A program made the position numbers and the translations under genes. Below the pieces are notes generated by a model, which was not told the DNA's origin, did not search any database, and was given only the letters and a program-made list of their open reading frames with translations. From the IMG/VR virus record IMGVR_UViG_3300032118_000012, positions 1 through 45,603 of that record: a stretch of 45,603 nucleotides of DNA. The stretch is one strand, 5' to 3'. The DNA comes from a virus. Shown one piece after another: positions 1 to 7,143 of this stretch (the stretch's first letter is position 1; every line of letters begins with the position of its first letter).

Positions 1-19
1 TTCGCCGAGCGTGAGGAAA
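1..19. repeat. Terminal direct repeat, left copy (contig overlap)
   Basis: The 19 bases TTCGCCGAGCGTGAGGAAA at the left end are identical to the last 19 bases of the window. The terminase reading frame continues in phase across the join, so this is most simply the overlap left when a circular or circularly permuted genome is linearised. It need not be a biological terminal repeat. Confidence 0.9.
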
Positions 20-2041
20 CTCGTTCTTCGCCTCGACGATCATCCGGCACGACTCCGCGAACCCCGCTCGTTTTTTCCACACCTTCACGATGTATTTATT
101 TACCCCGTCCCTTCCCATTGCGCCGATTACGACATAATCCGACTGTGCCTTTTCCTTAAAGGAGCAATCGACGGTGAGAATGAATTCATTGAACTTCACC
201 GGGAGAACTTCGTAAAAGAGCCAGTTCTCTCTCTTGAGCATCCCGCCCATCCGGGGAGTCGGGCGCTGTTGGAACTGGCCGGAGAAGCCGAAGGAGCCAA
301 GCCCCTCCTTCATCTCATCGAGGATTTTCGTCCCCTCCCGCTCGGGGTGCATGACGTCGCCTTCCTTGCGGGTCTTCGTCCTTCCTGAGATCGGCCAGAT
401 GTAGGTTTTCTCACGCTCTTCTTCGATAGCCGGGATCTTGAGGTGCTCCCACTTCTCGTTCATCGAAAGGAGGTGCCCGGTGAGGTCGTTCATATGAAGC
501 CGCTGCATGATGATGATGATGACTCCGTTCGCCTTGTCATCGAGCCGGGTACGAAACTTCTGATCGAAAGCATTAAGGTCATTCTGCCTCTCCACGTCGC
601 TCTGCGCATGGCCGGGGTCGTGCGGGTCGTCTACGATGATGCAGTTGTGGACGATGAATCCTTCGCAAATGAAGCTGCGATCCTCCTCCACTTGGAGGTC
701 AAAAACGTCCGTCGTTCCTGGTTCTTTGTATGATGAAACGACAAATGGCAAAAAGTACAAAGGACGATCAGGTTTCCCAACGCGTCGTTTCTCGGATTCT
801 CGTCGATGTGATGAACGACTCGTTTCTTCGTCGAGCCGCATTTCGCGCACGAAGCCCTTTCCCTCATCTCGGAGGACAACCTCTCCCGGAAGTATCGGTT
901 GTTCCGCTGCTTCCATACGTCGCGCCGCCAGTTCGGATTCGCTGAACCCATCATTGCGGTTGCATGGGCGGCCGAGGCGCATGCTTTCGAGCAAAACTTC
1001 GTTCGTTTGCTCGTAGGCCACATTTCCATTTCGCACCTTCCGCATGGGATTTTTGGGAGTGTCCGAAGCTCGCCGGTGTTTCTCATACGCTCCGAGCGGC
1101 ACTTTACCGAGCAGAAGCGCCTTGCGTGACGCTCGGAGATCGGTTGCCCACACGCCTCGCATTTTCTCCGGGCAATCTGGTGTCGCTGGCTCTCCCCCTC
1201 CCGCCAACATGGGAGGGAGCAGAACCTCGGCATATGCCTCTTCCCGTGCCACGGGTCTTTCGGGACGAACTGCTTTCCACAACGTTCGCATGTCCGCGTG
1301 ATATACAGTTCTGGCGTCCTTGGCCGCCACCCACGATTGCGGAGTGAGGAATCGGTGGTCATTCGTACAAGAGATATTACCGCCCTTTCCACCGATCAAC
1401 AAGGTTTTCTGTCTCTCGATTTTTCGAGTTGCGAGAACGCGGCGCCACCGGCCGAGATGCGTGAAAACAAGGTGCCCGACTTCCACGGTTTCGATGGGAA
1501 TCCATCCTTTTTCTGTCAGAACTCTTTGCCCGGCGGAAATGCAATTCCCGCCCTTTCCGATGGCCGTACCGCTCATCGAGGTCGCGATCATGTGCCCGCG
1601 CGCGCTGTTTTCGAACTCGGTCTTGACGTTCTGGTCGCCCATTAGGTGAAAGCGGTCGTCCCACGCGTACTGATACCAAGGCGACTGAATCAGGCGGCGG
1701 CGGTCCACGGAGTGCTTCGTCGAGAGAGACTGGGAGTAGCTCGTCGCGAGGAACCTCTCCTCGGGCTTCCGAATCCACGTCCAGGTCGGAAAGCAGATCG
1801 AGACGAGCGTGGACTTCGTATTGCGCGGCGGGATGTTGATGATGAGCCGCTTAATCTGCCGGAGGTGGCACGCGGTCAGGTACTCGCAGATCAGCCCTTG
1901 GTGCCAGTTCGGCTTGAGGTCGGTTCCGGGCTCCAGGACCTCCCAGGCCGCGCGGAAGAAGTCGTAGAGGTTCTCCTCCGCGAGCCGGTAGTCGAGCCCC
2001 TCGGCCTCACGCAGCTTCGTCGCCAGGACCGCCTTCGTCAT
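1..2041 (-). CDS. terL: Terminase large subunit with intein (N-terminal and middle part)
   Basis: ATPase-nuclease that packages DNA into the prohead. The ATG at 2041 lies inside the end of the small-subunit gene. The frame is open to base 1 and continues at 45603, ending at 45277. The precursor is 782 codons: N-extein 166, intein 300, C-extein 316, giving a 482-residue mature protein, a usual TerL length. A Walker A-like stretch, IPPRNTKST, lies at residues 70-78. Walker B, IIVDDP, starts one residue after the intein. Nuclease-type acidic motifs are TVDCSF, LIEDS and, near the end, PHDDQVDMF. The intein sits between GKGGN and CIIVDDP, so the ATPase should be inactive until splicing. The frame is intact, with no stop anywhere in the intein. 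Confidence 0.95.
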   Translation of the reverse strand, partial: MTKAVLATKLREAEGLDYRLAEENLYDFFRAAWEVLEPGTDLKPNWHQGLICEYLTACHLRQIKRLIINIPPRNTKSTLVSICFPTWTWIRKPEERFLATSYSQSLSTKHSVDRRRLIQSPWYQYAWDDRFHLMGDQNVKTEFENSARGHMIATSMSGTAIGKGGNCISAGQRVLTEKGWIPIETVEVGHLVFTHLGRWRRVLATRKIERQKTLLIGGKGGNISCTNDHRFLTPQSWVAAKDARTVYHADMRTLWKAVRPERPVAREEAYAEVLLPPMLAGGGEPATPDCPEKMRGVWATDLRASRKALLLGKVPLGAYEKHRRASDTPKNPMRKVRNGNVAYEQTNEVLLESMRLGRPCNRNDGFSESELAARRMEAAEQPILPGEVVLRDEGKGFVREMRLDEETSRSSHRRESEKRRVGKPDRPLYFLPFVVSSYKEPGTTDVFDLQVEEDRSFICEGFIVHNCIIVDDPHDPGHAQSDVERQNDLNAFDQKFRTRLDDKANGVIIIIMQRLHMNDLTGHLLSMNEKWEHLKIPAIEEEREKTYIWPISGRTKTRKEGDVMHPEREGTKILDEMKEGLGSFGFSGQFQQRPTPRMGGMLKRENWLFYEVLPVKFNEFILTVDCSFKEKAQSDYVVIGAMGRDGVNKYIVKVWKKRAGFAESCRMIVEAKNEFPHARR
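631..1392 (-). CDS. HNH endonuclease nested out of frame in the intein
   Basis: 253 codons from GTG at 1392; an ATG at 1362 would give 243. Three zinc-finger-like units of the form C-x2-C...FCS-x2-C lie at residues 35-62, 78-98 and 117-138. An HNH domain follows at about 182-221, with C182/C185 and C212/C215 as zinc ligands and a VVHHIDENP...NLIVLCTFCH core. This is typical of a homing endonuclease. The frame is +1 relative to terL. The gene starts at intein codon 51 and stops 11 bases beyond the intein. No well-placed Shine-Dalgarno precedes either start, so expression may need translational coupling or frameshifting. Its expected target is an intein-less terL allele. Confidence 0.85.
   Translation of the reverse strand: MERAVISLVRMTTDSSLRNRGWRPRTPELYITRTCERCGKQFVPKDPWHGKRHMPRFCSLPCWREGESQRHQIARRKCEACGQPISERHARRFCSVKCRSERMRNTGELRTLPKIPCGRCEMEMWPTSKRTKFCSKACASAAHATAMMGSANPNWRRDVWKQRNNRYFRERLSSEMRERASCAKCGSTKKRVVHHIDENPRNDALGNLIVLCTFCHLSFHHTKNQERRTFLTSKWRRIAASFAKDSSSTTASS
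644..1543 (-). other. Intein within TerL (300 residues)
   Basis: Protein-splicing element in frame with terL. It begins with Cys1 (CISAGQRVLT then GWIPIETV, block A). Block B has SCTNDHRFLT with the TxxH pair at residues 60 and 63. It ends VFDLQVEEDRSF then GFIVHN (blocks F and G) with His299-Asn300, and the next extein residue is Cys. All residues for standard Cys1/Asn/Cys+1 splicing are present. The middle, about residues 80-265, has no recognisable endonuclease in this frame. Its repeated M-R-x-[LV]-[WR] and [VL]-L-L pieces are the out-of-frame reading of zinc-finger codons of the nested HNH gene. Confidence 0.92.
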
Positions 2042-2441
2042 CCGAGTGCCTCTTGAGGATCGTTGCGAGCCGGGAGCGCACCTCCTCGGTCGGCAGGTCC
2101 TCGTACCGGATCGGACCGCCGCCCGCGCCCGCGTGCTCGAACTGCTGCGGCACCTTCCCGATGGCCCGGTCGAGGATCAGCCCGAGCGACGCCGTGTCGC
2201 CCTTGACCGCCTTGCGCATCGCCGCGAGGACCATGTGCTGCCAGGCGTTCGTCGATGGCGCGGCCGTGATCGCGTTGAGCTGCTTCACCGTCAGGTATCC
2301 GAACTCGCTGAGGATGCGCGTGAACTCGTCCCGGTTCATGAGCCGCGCGAGCTTCACGTCCTCCGGCGTCCTCGGCTTACCGGGTCCGCCCGGATGCCCA
2401 GGTTTGAAGTCCCGGCCCCCTGTCTTTTTTCCCTTCGCCAT
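2007..2441 (-). CDS. terS: Terminase small subunit-like protein
   Basis: 144 residues. The basic, Gly/Pro-rich N-terminus (KPGHPGGPGKPRTPEDVK) resembles the DUF5681-type start seen in many small terminases. A helical middle and an acidic tail (HSDDEGGPGDEA) follow. The 35-base overlap with the terL start suggests translational coupling. By position it would recognise phage DNA and recruit TerL. The assignment rests mainly on location and the N-terminal motif. The start has an AGAAAGGCG ribosome site. Confidence 0.75.
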   Translation of the reverse strand: MAKGKKTGGRDFKPGHPGGPGKPRTPEDVKLARLMNRDEFTRILSEFGYLTVKQLNAITAAPSTNAWQHMVLAAMRKAVKGDTASLGLILDRAIGKVPQQFEHAGAGGGPIRYEDLPTEEVRSRLATILKRHSDDEGGPGDEAA

Positions 2442-2461
2442 CGCCTTTCTATCGCATTTTT

Positions 2462-4675
2462 CTACAGCCTCCCTATAGGTGAGAACTTGTCCTTGATCTT
2501 GGAAATGTCGCCCTTGTACGCCACGATAATTTTCTGCTCACGCTTCGGGAATTTCCTCATGTTCAGAGTTTTTTTCGCATGAGCAAGACGCGTGAACTCA
2601 GCTTCAAGATAGACGATCTTGTTATAGACTGAAAGGCCGCTCTCTTTGAAAAACAATTCAGTTTCCGACTCTGAGCAATGGAACGCGCCCTTGCTGTTTC
2701 TACTGTCTCCCGTCATGACGACGAAGAACGAATTGTCGTTGAGATGCGCGATTGCCCGCCTGTAGCCAGAGAATAAGGCCTCTCGGAATTCGTCGTAGGT
2801 GCTGAGTGAGTTAATCTCGCCCTCGGGAGCCTTTCCGTCGTAGTCCACATATCGTTCGACCCGGTAATACGGCGGACACGTGAACACTAGATCGAACATC
2901 CCTTCCGGTTCATAGGTCGCGCTGTCGCTCTGGACCCACTGCACCCCTGAGAACTCCTTGCACAACACATTGTTCGCGTCGCACTGGTTCTTCCGCAGTT
3001 CGCTTGCTACGTACTCGTATCCGTAGATCCCCGACACGAATCCAAACTGAACACCACCCCCGAACGGATTATAGATCCGCGTCCCTTCTTTCGGCATGAA
3101 AAATCTCAAGATCACTTCGCACGCAGTCGGGTCGAGCACTGAAGCATTCCCGTTATGAGAGTGCCCGGTCACCACGTTTGCGAAGCCGTTTTCTCCCTGC
3201 CAGCATCCCTCACGAGTCGCGAACGTCGGGTTCGGGATGGCGTTCTTTTCACCGGCCTCAGCTATCTGTCTGTTCCATTCTTTTTTGATCTTGAGCCACT
3301 CAGCCTTCACGGAATCCCATACGTTCGTCATCGTGATGTGAGCTAGAAGTTTCATGCGAACAGTCGATAGATCACCATGAACCATGTAACAAAATCCGCT
3401 CATCGCGAGGTATGTCTTAAATCCGAGGCTCTCGTACAGCTTCGGCGTCTCAAACTTACTCTTAGGATTCGTCGTCATGATCGCCGGATAGCCGCTCGTG
3501 TTCTGCTCGATAACCTTCAGCACCATCTCTTTATAAAGATCGTCGGTATATAGTTCCGGTTTGATGACCGACTGAAGAAGGCAGAACTCCTTACAAACGT
3601 GATTGTTCTGGAACGTCATGAACCCGGAGAACTTCCCGTTCAGCAGGAGGATGATCGCGGAGTGAATCTGCATATTCTTCCTGGCCGCTCGGTGGGCAAT
3701 GCCGTCCTCAATTGCGAGTTTTGAAACGTCCGCTTCGTATCCAGAACCGATTACGCTTTGGACGTGAAGAAACTCGATTACTTCATTGAAAAGTTTCGGT
3801 TGATTCAGTTCCATTTCAGAGGTCTCCTTTTCTTTTGTGTCTGGAAGCGGCCCGACGTCAGCCCCACATTGATCCGGACAGGATCTGCATCCCCCAAGAT
3901 GAATGGAGTCTCGATGCAGCGACACCAACTTTCCTCCGCCGATTGAATCTGCTCTTTTGATAGCCGCTATCTCTCCGCTCAGAAGCCTCGGGTTGTCGGT
4001 GCTGATTCTCAGCGGATTGTCGATAGTGGGTTCAAGGGACAAGAGGTAGTCCTGCTTTTCCTTGCATCTCCTTGACCATTCAGACGTCCCGTAATCGCAC
4101 GTGACGACTCTACAGACGCTTTTGATGCCAGCGGCTCGCAACCTGTCCAGTTCCCCCACCCGATGCGCAATCTCTTCGTCTGTATCCAGGCCGCTTACTG
4201 ATGTATTCATCACAGCCGAGAGCCACACAAGGTCGCTGATGTGCTTTTCGGAAAGCGTGCGCCAGTGTTTCGTGATGATCACTGGAACTTTCTTCGTCCA
4301 CCGAAGCTCTCTGAGAATCGCAATCGTGTGCGTCCAGTCGTAAGACGGGTCGCCAAACGTTCCGACCCGATACCACTGCGCCGGGTATTTCATCATGGCT
4401 CGAATGATCGTCGAGCGATGGTCGATCCCTGTCCATTGCCGACAAATGCTTTTTGTAAAATCTCGTCCGTATCGCGCGGCCGTCCGTGCAGCGTAGCACT
4501 CGCCGTAGCAGCCTCCGTCTGGGTACGCTTGCATTCCGAGAGTACAGCCCTTAATCGTGTCAACGTCTAAGACGCCTTTCCGATTCACTGTTGCAGTCAG
4601 GAAAGGACGATATGTCGTCCGATCCCACGGGGGGATCTCCTCTCCTAGCAGACGGAGTTGTGTTGCGCCCGACAT
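2462..4675 (-). CDS. Three-part protein: Cys-cluster domain, GNAT/Mom-like domain, DNA methyltransferase
   Basis: 737 residues in one frame. Residues 1-280 carry Cys44/Cys56/Cys60 (GCYGECYAA) and a second cluster C263-x2-C-x3-C, reminiscent of phage Gp37/Gp68 (DUF5131) proteins and perhaps metal-binding. Residues 288-445 look like a GNAT acyltransferase fold (NGKFSGFMTF; LYESLGFKTY), the fold of phage Mu Mom, which modifies adenine in DNA. Residues 480-735 are an SAM-dependent DNA methyltransferase with motif I NPFGGG at 536-541 and catalytic motif IV TCPPYY at 599-604. The likely role is covalent modification of phage DNA against restriction; the chemistry is inferred. A strong internal ribosome site precedes Met288, so a 450-residue GNAT-methyltransferase may also be made. 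G+C is lower than in terL. Confidence 0.7.
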   Translation of the reverse strand: MSGATQLRLLGEEIPPWDRTTYRPFLTATVNRKGVLDVDTIKGCTLGMQAYPDGGCYGECYAARTAARYGRDFTKSICRQWTGIDHRSTIIRAMMKYPAQWYRVGTFGDPSYDWTHTIAILRELRWTKKVPVIITKHWRTLSEKHISDLVWLSAVMNTSVSGLDTDEEIAHRVGELDRLRAAGIKSVCRVVTCDYGTSEWSRRCKEKQDYLLSLEPTIDNPLRISTDNPRLLSGEIAAIKRADSIGGGKLVSLHRDSIHLGGCRSCPDQCGADVGPLPDTKEKETSEMELNQPKLFNEVIEFLHVQSVIGSGYEADVSKLAIEDGIAHRAARKNMQIHSAIILLLNGKFSGFMTFQNNHVCKEFCLLQSVIKPELYTDDLYKEMVLKVIEQNTSGYPAIMTTNPKSKFETPKLYESLGFKTYLAMSGFCYMVHGDLSTVRMKLLAHITMTNVWDSVKAEWLKIKKEWNRQIAEAGEKNAIPNPTFATREGCWQGENGFANVVTGHSHNGNASVLDPTACEVILRFFMPKEGTRIYNPFGGGVQFGFVSGIYGYEYVASELRKNQCDANNVLCKEFSGVQWVQSDSATYEPEGMFDLVFTCPPYYRVERYVDYDGKAPEGEINSLSTYDEFREALFSGYRRAIAHLNDNSFFVVMTGDSRNSKGAFHCSESETELFFKESGLSVYNKIVYLEAEFTRLAHAKKTLNMRKFPKREQKIIVAYKGDISKIKDKFSPIGRL
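3812..3830 (-). promoter_or_regulatory. Internal ribosome binding site and ATG within the modification gene
   Basis: On the minus strand AAAGGAGA is followed after 8 bases by ATG, codon 288 of the 737-residue protein, exactly between the N-terminal Cys domain and the GNAT-like domain. Placement at a domain border with near-ideal spacing suggests either a second product or a relic of two formerly separate genes. Confidence 0.6.
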
Positions 4676-4709
4676 AAATTCACCGACTGATCGGCTCCCT
4701 TCAATTCCT

Positions 4710-4738
4710 TTTCTACCAAGGCCCGTGGATAATCACAA
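4710..4738 (-). promoter_or_regulatory. Promoter candidate for the modification gene, with TTATCCACG in the spacer
   Basis: Minus-strand TTGTGA (-35, 4738-4733), 17-base spacer, TAGAAA (-10, 4715-4710). Both boxes match the sigma-70 consensus only moderately (4/6 each). The spacer contains TTATCCACG, as in the better promoter at 13951-13979. It lies in the 72-base gap before the 737-residue gene. Confidence 0.4.
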
Positions 4739-4747
4739 GAAAGAAAA

Positions 4748-4972
4748 TCAGCGCCCCCGTGCTGCGCGTTTCAGTAACGAGAGCTGATACGTATGCCGTT
4801 CCGGGTAAATCTCAACGACACTCCCAACGCCAAGCTTTTCAGGGTTCGGAAGAGTTTTCCGATAACCGATAGCAAGCCAGTTCTCGTCACATTCAACCCA
4901 TCTCATTTTTTTCCGAGTCCCGCGTTTACGCTGGTCTTGTCGGAAAAACCGTTGGTCACATTTAGGCTCCAC
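4748..4972 (-). CDS. Small hypothetical protein (74 aa)
   Basis: Not recognised. GTG start at 4972 preceded by GGAGG, overlapping the stop of the upstream gene. The N-terminus is basic (QDQRKRGTRKKMR) and the rest mixes strand-like and charged segments (GVGSVVEIYPERHTYQL), suggesting a small beta-rich domain. It is the last gene of the small-gene cluster before the promoter of the modification gene. Confidence 0.6.
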   Translation of the reverse strand: MEPKCDQRFFRQDQRKRGTRKKMRWVECDENWLAIGYRKTLPNPEKLGVGSVVEIYPERHTYQLSLLKRAARGR

Positions 4973-5174
4973 GCGCCCTCCAATCCGCCGCCGTCGGGTA
5001 CGCCAGATTCCCCCACCGCGCGAAGAACTCGTAAAACGCCTTCGGATAAACGCAGGCGATTCCTTGCCGAGTGTAGAAGTGCCGGAATTGCTCGACTCGA
5101 TGTTTCTCCGCGTCGGCTTTCCTCGGGCACTCTTTCGCCATCAACGAATACCCGTCCCCGTTCTCGGACTTCAC
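4962..5174 (-). CDS. Small hypothetical protein (70 aa)
   Basis: GTG at 5174 overlaps the upstream stop as GTGA, which decides the start; a longer reading from 5324 would begin with sequence belonging to another frame. The product contains MAKECPRKADAEKHRVEQF then YPKAFYEFFARWGNLAYP, mostly helical and charged then aromatic. No family recognised. Confidence 0.55.
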   Translation of the reverse strand: MKSENGDGYSLMAKECPRKADAEKHRVEQFRHFYTRQGIACVYPKAFYEFFARWGNLAYPTAADWRARGA

Positions 5175-5344
5175 CACGGCTTCGCCAACTCTTTCCACTT
5201 CTTCGCCCGTGCCTTCTTTCGGTACGCCCGCATCCACTCCCGGTTCCCTTCCCGGTGACACTCCACGCAGAAGTAGTTCCCCTGAGAATTGAGTTTCATC
5301 TGGTGCGCCTCGTCCTTCTGGCATTTTCGCATCTCCTCCGTCAT
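5171..5344 (-). CDS. Zinc-ribbon-like miniprotein (57 aa)
   Basis: ATG at 5344 overlaps the upstream stop as ATGA; an in-frame ATG at 5332 is the alternative start. Cys8 and the later CVECH look like half-ligands of a zinc knuckle. The C-terminal half is strongly basic (MRAYRKKARAKKWKELAKPW), as in nucleic-acid-binding miniproteins. The stop overlaps the next GTG start. The leader resembles that of the miniprotein gene at 8505-8672. Confidence 0.6.
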   Translation of the reverse strand: MTEEMRKCQKDEAHQMKLNSQGNYFCVECHREGNREWMRAYRKKARAKKWKELAKPW

Positions 5345-5592
5345 GTTTTGAAGTCGTCAGAATTCACGCATCGGCCCCAGTGCGTCTCGAAAACCTCTAC
5401 TCCGTCCGGAGCTTGTTCCGATCCTTCGATCTCAAAGATCGCCTTCTTCCCTCGCTTTGTCACCGCCCAGCCGACTTCAGCCCCGCACGTCTTTCCGCGA
5501 CACGTCGTCTTTCTCCCATCCCAAACCGCATCGAAGGTTGATTTACTGCCCCGAATCCGAACCGGGATCTCCTCTTTTTCTTGGGTCACCAT
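5341..5592 (-). CDS. Small Cys-containing protein (83 aa)
   Basis: Start at ATG 5592, which overlaps the end of the upstream membrane-protein gene; more upstream codons in this frame are the shadow of that gene. The product has CRGKTCG (C-x4-C) and a later HWGRC, a plausible zinc site, in a beta-rich context (GWAVTKRGKKAIFEIEG). Function unknown. Confidence 0.6.
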   Translation of the reverse strand: MVTQEKEEIPVRIRGSKSTFDAVWDGRKTTCRGKTCGAEVGWAVTKRGKKAIFEIEGSEQAPDGVEVFETHWGRCVNSDDFKT

Positions 5593-5924
5593 TCGAGCCA
5601 CCGGTGCAAAGAGGGAATCAGCCACCCGTATGTCGAGGTGCTGAGAACCCAGCGAATGTACGAATGCCCGTATCCCGACCCATTCCGATACGCCTTGAAC
5701 TCCCACCGATACCGAAACGGATTGAAGCCGACAGGAAGAAAGAGGATGTACAGAACAAACCACGGAAGCCAGAGCCAGCAAACCTGTTGCTTCGCGTGAA
5801 TTAGTTCGTGGTCGAGCCGCGATCCCTCCAGAGGTTCATCGAGATAGAAGAGGAACGGCCAGACTGTCACGTCGGTCTGTTGGTAGCTCCACGGCCATGG
5901 TTTTTTGACTTGAATCAGAGTCAT
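5586..5924 (-). CDS. Membrane protein with HExxH motif (112 aa)
   Basis: DHELIHAKQQ at about residues 38-47 is a zinc-metallopeptidase-like HExxH. It is followed at once by a strongly hydrophobic segment (CWLWLPWFVLYILFLPVGF), so the motif lies next to the membrane. The C-terminus is rich in Trp and Tyr. ATG at 5924 is preceded by TAGGAGCGG. The family may be small phage membrane proteins of unknown function. Peptidase activity is inferred only from the motif; a third zinc ligand is not obvious. Confidence 0.7.
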   Translation of the reverse strand: MTLIQVKKPWPWSYQQTDVTVWPFLFYLDEPLEGSRLDHELIHAKQQVCWLWLPWFVLYILFLPVGFNPFRYRWEFKAYRNGSGYGHSYIRWVLSTSTYGWLIPSLHRWLEW

Positions 5925-6061
5925 CGTCCGCTCCTAAGAATATCCAACGCGGCCTCATCAAGGGAAATTATCTCCCCGCGAAGCCATCCGAACTTTCGAT
6001 CACACCACGCCTTGAACCAAAACGCGAAAGATCGCCAAGAGCAGGGGACTCGACAGATCAT
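5921..6061 (-). CDS. 46-aa protein resembling the middle of a split conserved phage protein
   Basis: ATG at 6061 overlaps the upstream stop as ATGA. The product, with SWRSFAFWFKAW and EIISLDEAALDIL, resembles from memory the central part (WR-x-L...K-A...I-x-T-x-E-x-x-F-L) of a common phage protein of about 150-200 aa. The termini of that protein are found in the gene immediately upstream. See findings. Confidence 0.55.
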   Translation of the reverse strand: MICRVPCSWRSFAFWFKAWCDRKFGWLRGEIISLDEAALDILRSGR

Positions 6062-6285
6062 TCGACCCCCGATATCAACATGAGTGGCATCTTCTTCGTC
6101 TCGTAAACCTTCTCGATCTGCGGGGCAAGCCACTTCCCCACGGTCTGCCCGTTCTGAAATCCAACCATGATCCGATTCCCGTCCCATCCGTAAGCGAATT
6201 GCCCGGCTCCGTATCGGATAAACGTTTTCTCGATCTCAGCCTTACTGCGATCGACTGGGACCGAAGTATTTTCAGCGTAACTCAT
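6058..6285 (-). CDS. Shortened member of a conserved phage protein family (75 aa)
   Basis: The N-terminus SVPVDRSKAEIEKTFIRYGA, followed by QFAYGW, is a well-known phage and prophage family start. The end, NGQTVGKWLAPQIEKVYE then KKMPLMLISG, matches the family C-terminus. About 70 central residues that usually lie between them are absent. The family has no established function. The gene is translationally coupled on both sides. Confidence 0.7.
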   Translation of the reverse strand: MSYAENTSVPVDRSKAEIEKTFIRYGAGQFAYGWDGNRIMVGFQNGQTVGKWLAPQIEKVYETKKMPLMLISGVE

Positions 6286-6725
6286 CTCAGATGTTCCGCC
6301 TCGTCAGTGACGTAATCCATCAACTTCTCACTTGGCTGAAAATACGTCCCCGTCCATAAATCCCACGAAAGACAGACCACCACTCGGCCCCCGGAAATCC
6401 AGATCGGCACTCTTTCCCATTGCCAGACGCAGTTTGTAAAATAGAGTTTCTCATTGATTCCCATCTTGCGAAGTACTTGAGTTATACGAAGTACCTGCAA
6501 TAGGCCCCAACTTTCGTTCGCTTCGGTCAGAAAATTCTTGGGCGGAGGCAACTGCACGTTCCAAGCGAATTCAAAGGCATGGATGATTCGCGTAACTGAG
6601 GCTTCTCGAATCTGGTTCTGTATTTCCTCACTAGGGTCTCTCGGGATGCGTTCACTCCCCACAAGCCAAGGTATAATCGCAAGAAGAATTAGGCCGATCA
6701 AGACTCCGATCCGGGCAGAGTTCAC
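6282..6725 (-). CDS. Membrane-anchored hypothetical protein (147 aa)
   Basis: GTG start at 6725 overlaps the upstream stop. A single hydrophobic segment (IGVLIGLILLAIIPWLVG, about residues 6-23) is followed by a charged, aromatic domain, so an N-in, C-out inner-membrane protein or an uncleaved signal anchor is likely. No family recognised. Confidence 0.65.
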   Translation of the reverse strand: MNSARIGVLIGLILLAIIPWLVGSERIPRDPSEEIQNQIREASVTRIIHAFEFAWNVQLPPPKNFLTEANESWGLLQVLRITQVLRKMGINEKLYFTNCVWQWERVPIWISGGRVVVCLSWDLWTGTYFQPSEKLMDYVTDEAEHLR

Positions 6726-6934
6726 TGAGGCACCAACAAACGGAATTCCTGAAAAAGCGCACTATTGGTTGCCCCTTCGATTTTTCGATCAGCGCCGATA
6801 GGAAGGGGTCGGTTTCCGGTATTCATCGGTTCCAGTTTAGCCCACGGGCCTTCACAGAAGGCGACCATCTTCCAAAGCGATCCGTCGTTTCGAATAAAAT
6901 AACATCCGAGATTTTCGGCTTTAATAATACTCAC
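6722..6934 (-). CDS. Small hypothetical protein (70 aa)
   Basis: GTG at 6934 overlaps the stop of the upstream gene (GTGA); a TTG two codons earlier is possible. The sequence (GCYFIRNDGSLWKMVAFCEG) suggests a small beta-rich fold. Function unknown. Confidence 0.6.
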   Translation of the reverse strand: MSIIKAENLGCYFIRNDGSLWKMVAFCEGPWAKLEPMNTGNRPLPIGADRKIEGATNSALFQEFRLLVPQ

Positions 6935-7143
6935 GGGCAAATCTCATTCGGTCCCAAAGGTACGTGATGAAATTTCATCAGATGCTCGACGACTTTCCGG
7001 TTTCGTTTCGTGTATCGGACGGGACAACCACACCCGTATTCCCCGAACGCAGCTTTTCTCGTACCGCAATCGGGGCACTTCGGACTCTTCGCAAATACCC
7101 GTTCTTGGTTAAAAACTTCACGAAGCATTTTGGTCGCCCTCAT
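6931..7143 (-). CDS. Zinc-ribbon protein (70 aa)
   Basis: CPDC at about residues 23-26 and CGCP at about 38-41 form a classic zinc ribbon. The flanks are basic and helical (TKRNRKVVEHLMKFHHVP). The start overlaps the upstream stop as ATGA. A nucleic-acid or protein-contact role is plausible but not shown. Confidence 0.65.
   Translation of the reverse strand: MRATKMLREVFNQERVFAKSPKCPDCGTRKAAFGEYGCGCPVRYTKRNRKVVEHLMKFHHVPLGPNEICP

Noticed and set aside
631-1543. Group I intron instead of an intein
   Set aside because: The terL frame stays open through the insert and shows all intein blocks with Cys1, TxxH and His-Asn/Cys, so an RNA intron is not needed.
4793-5644. 283-codon open frame on the plus strand
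   Set aside because: Low-complexity Ser/Pro/Arg product lying across several coupled minus-strand genes.
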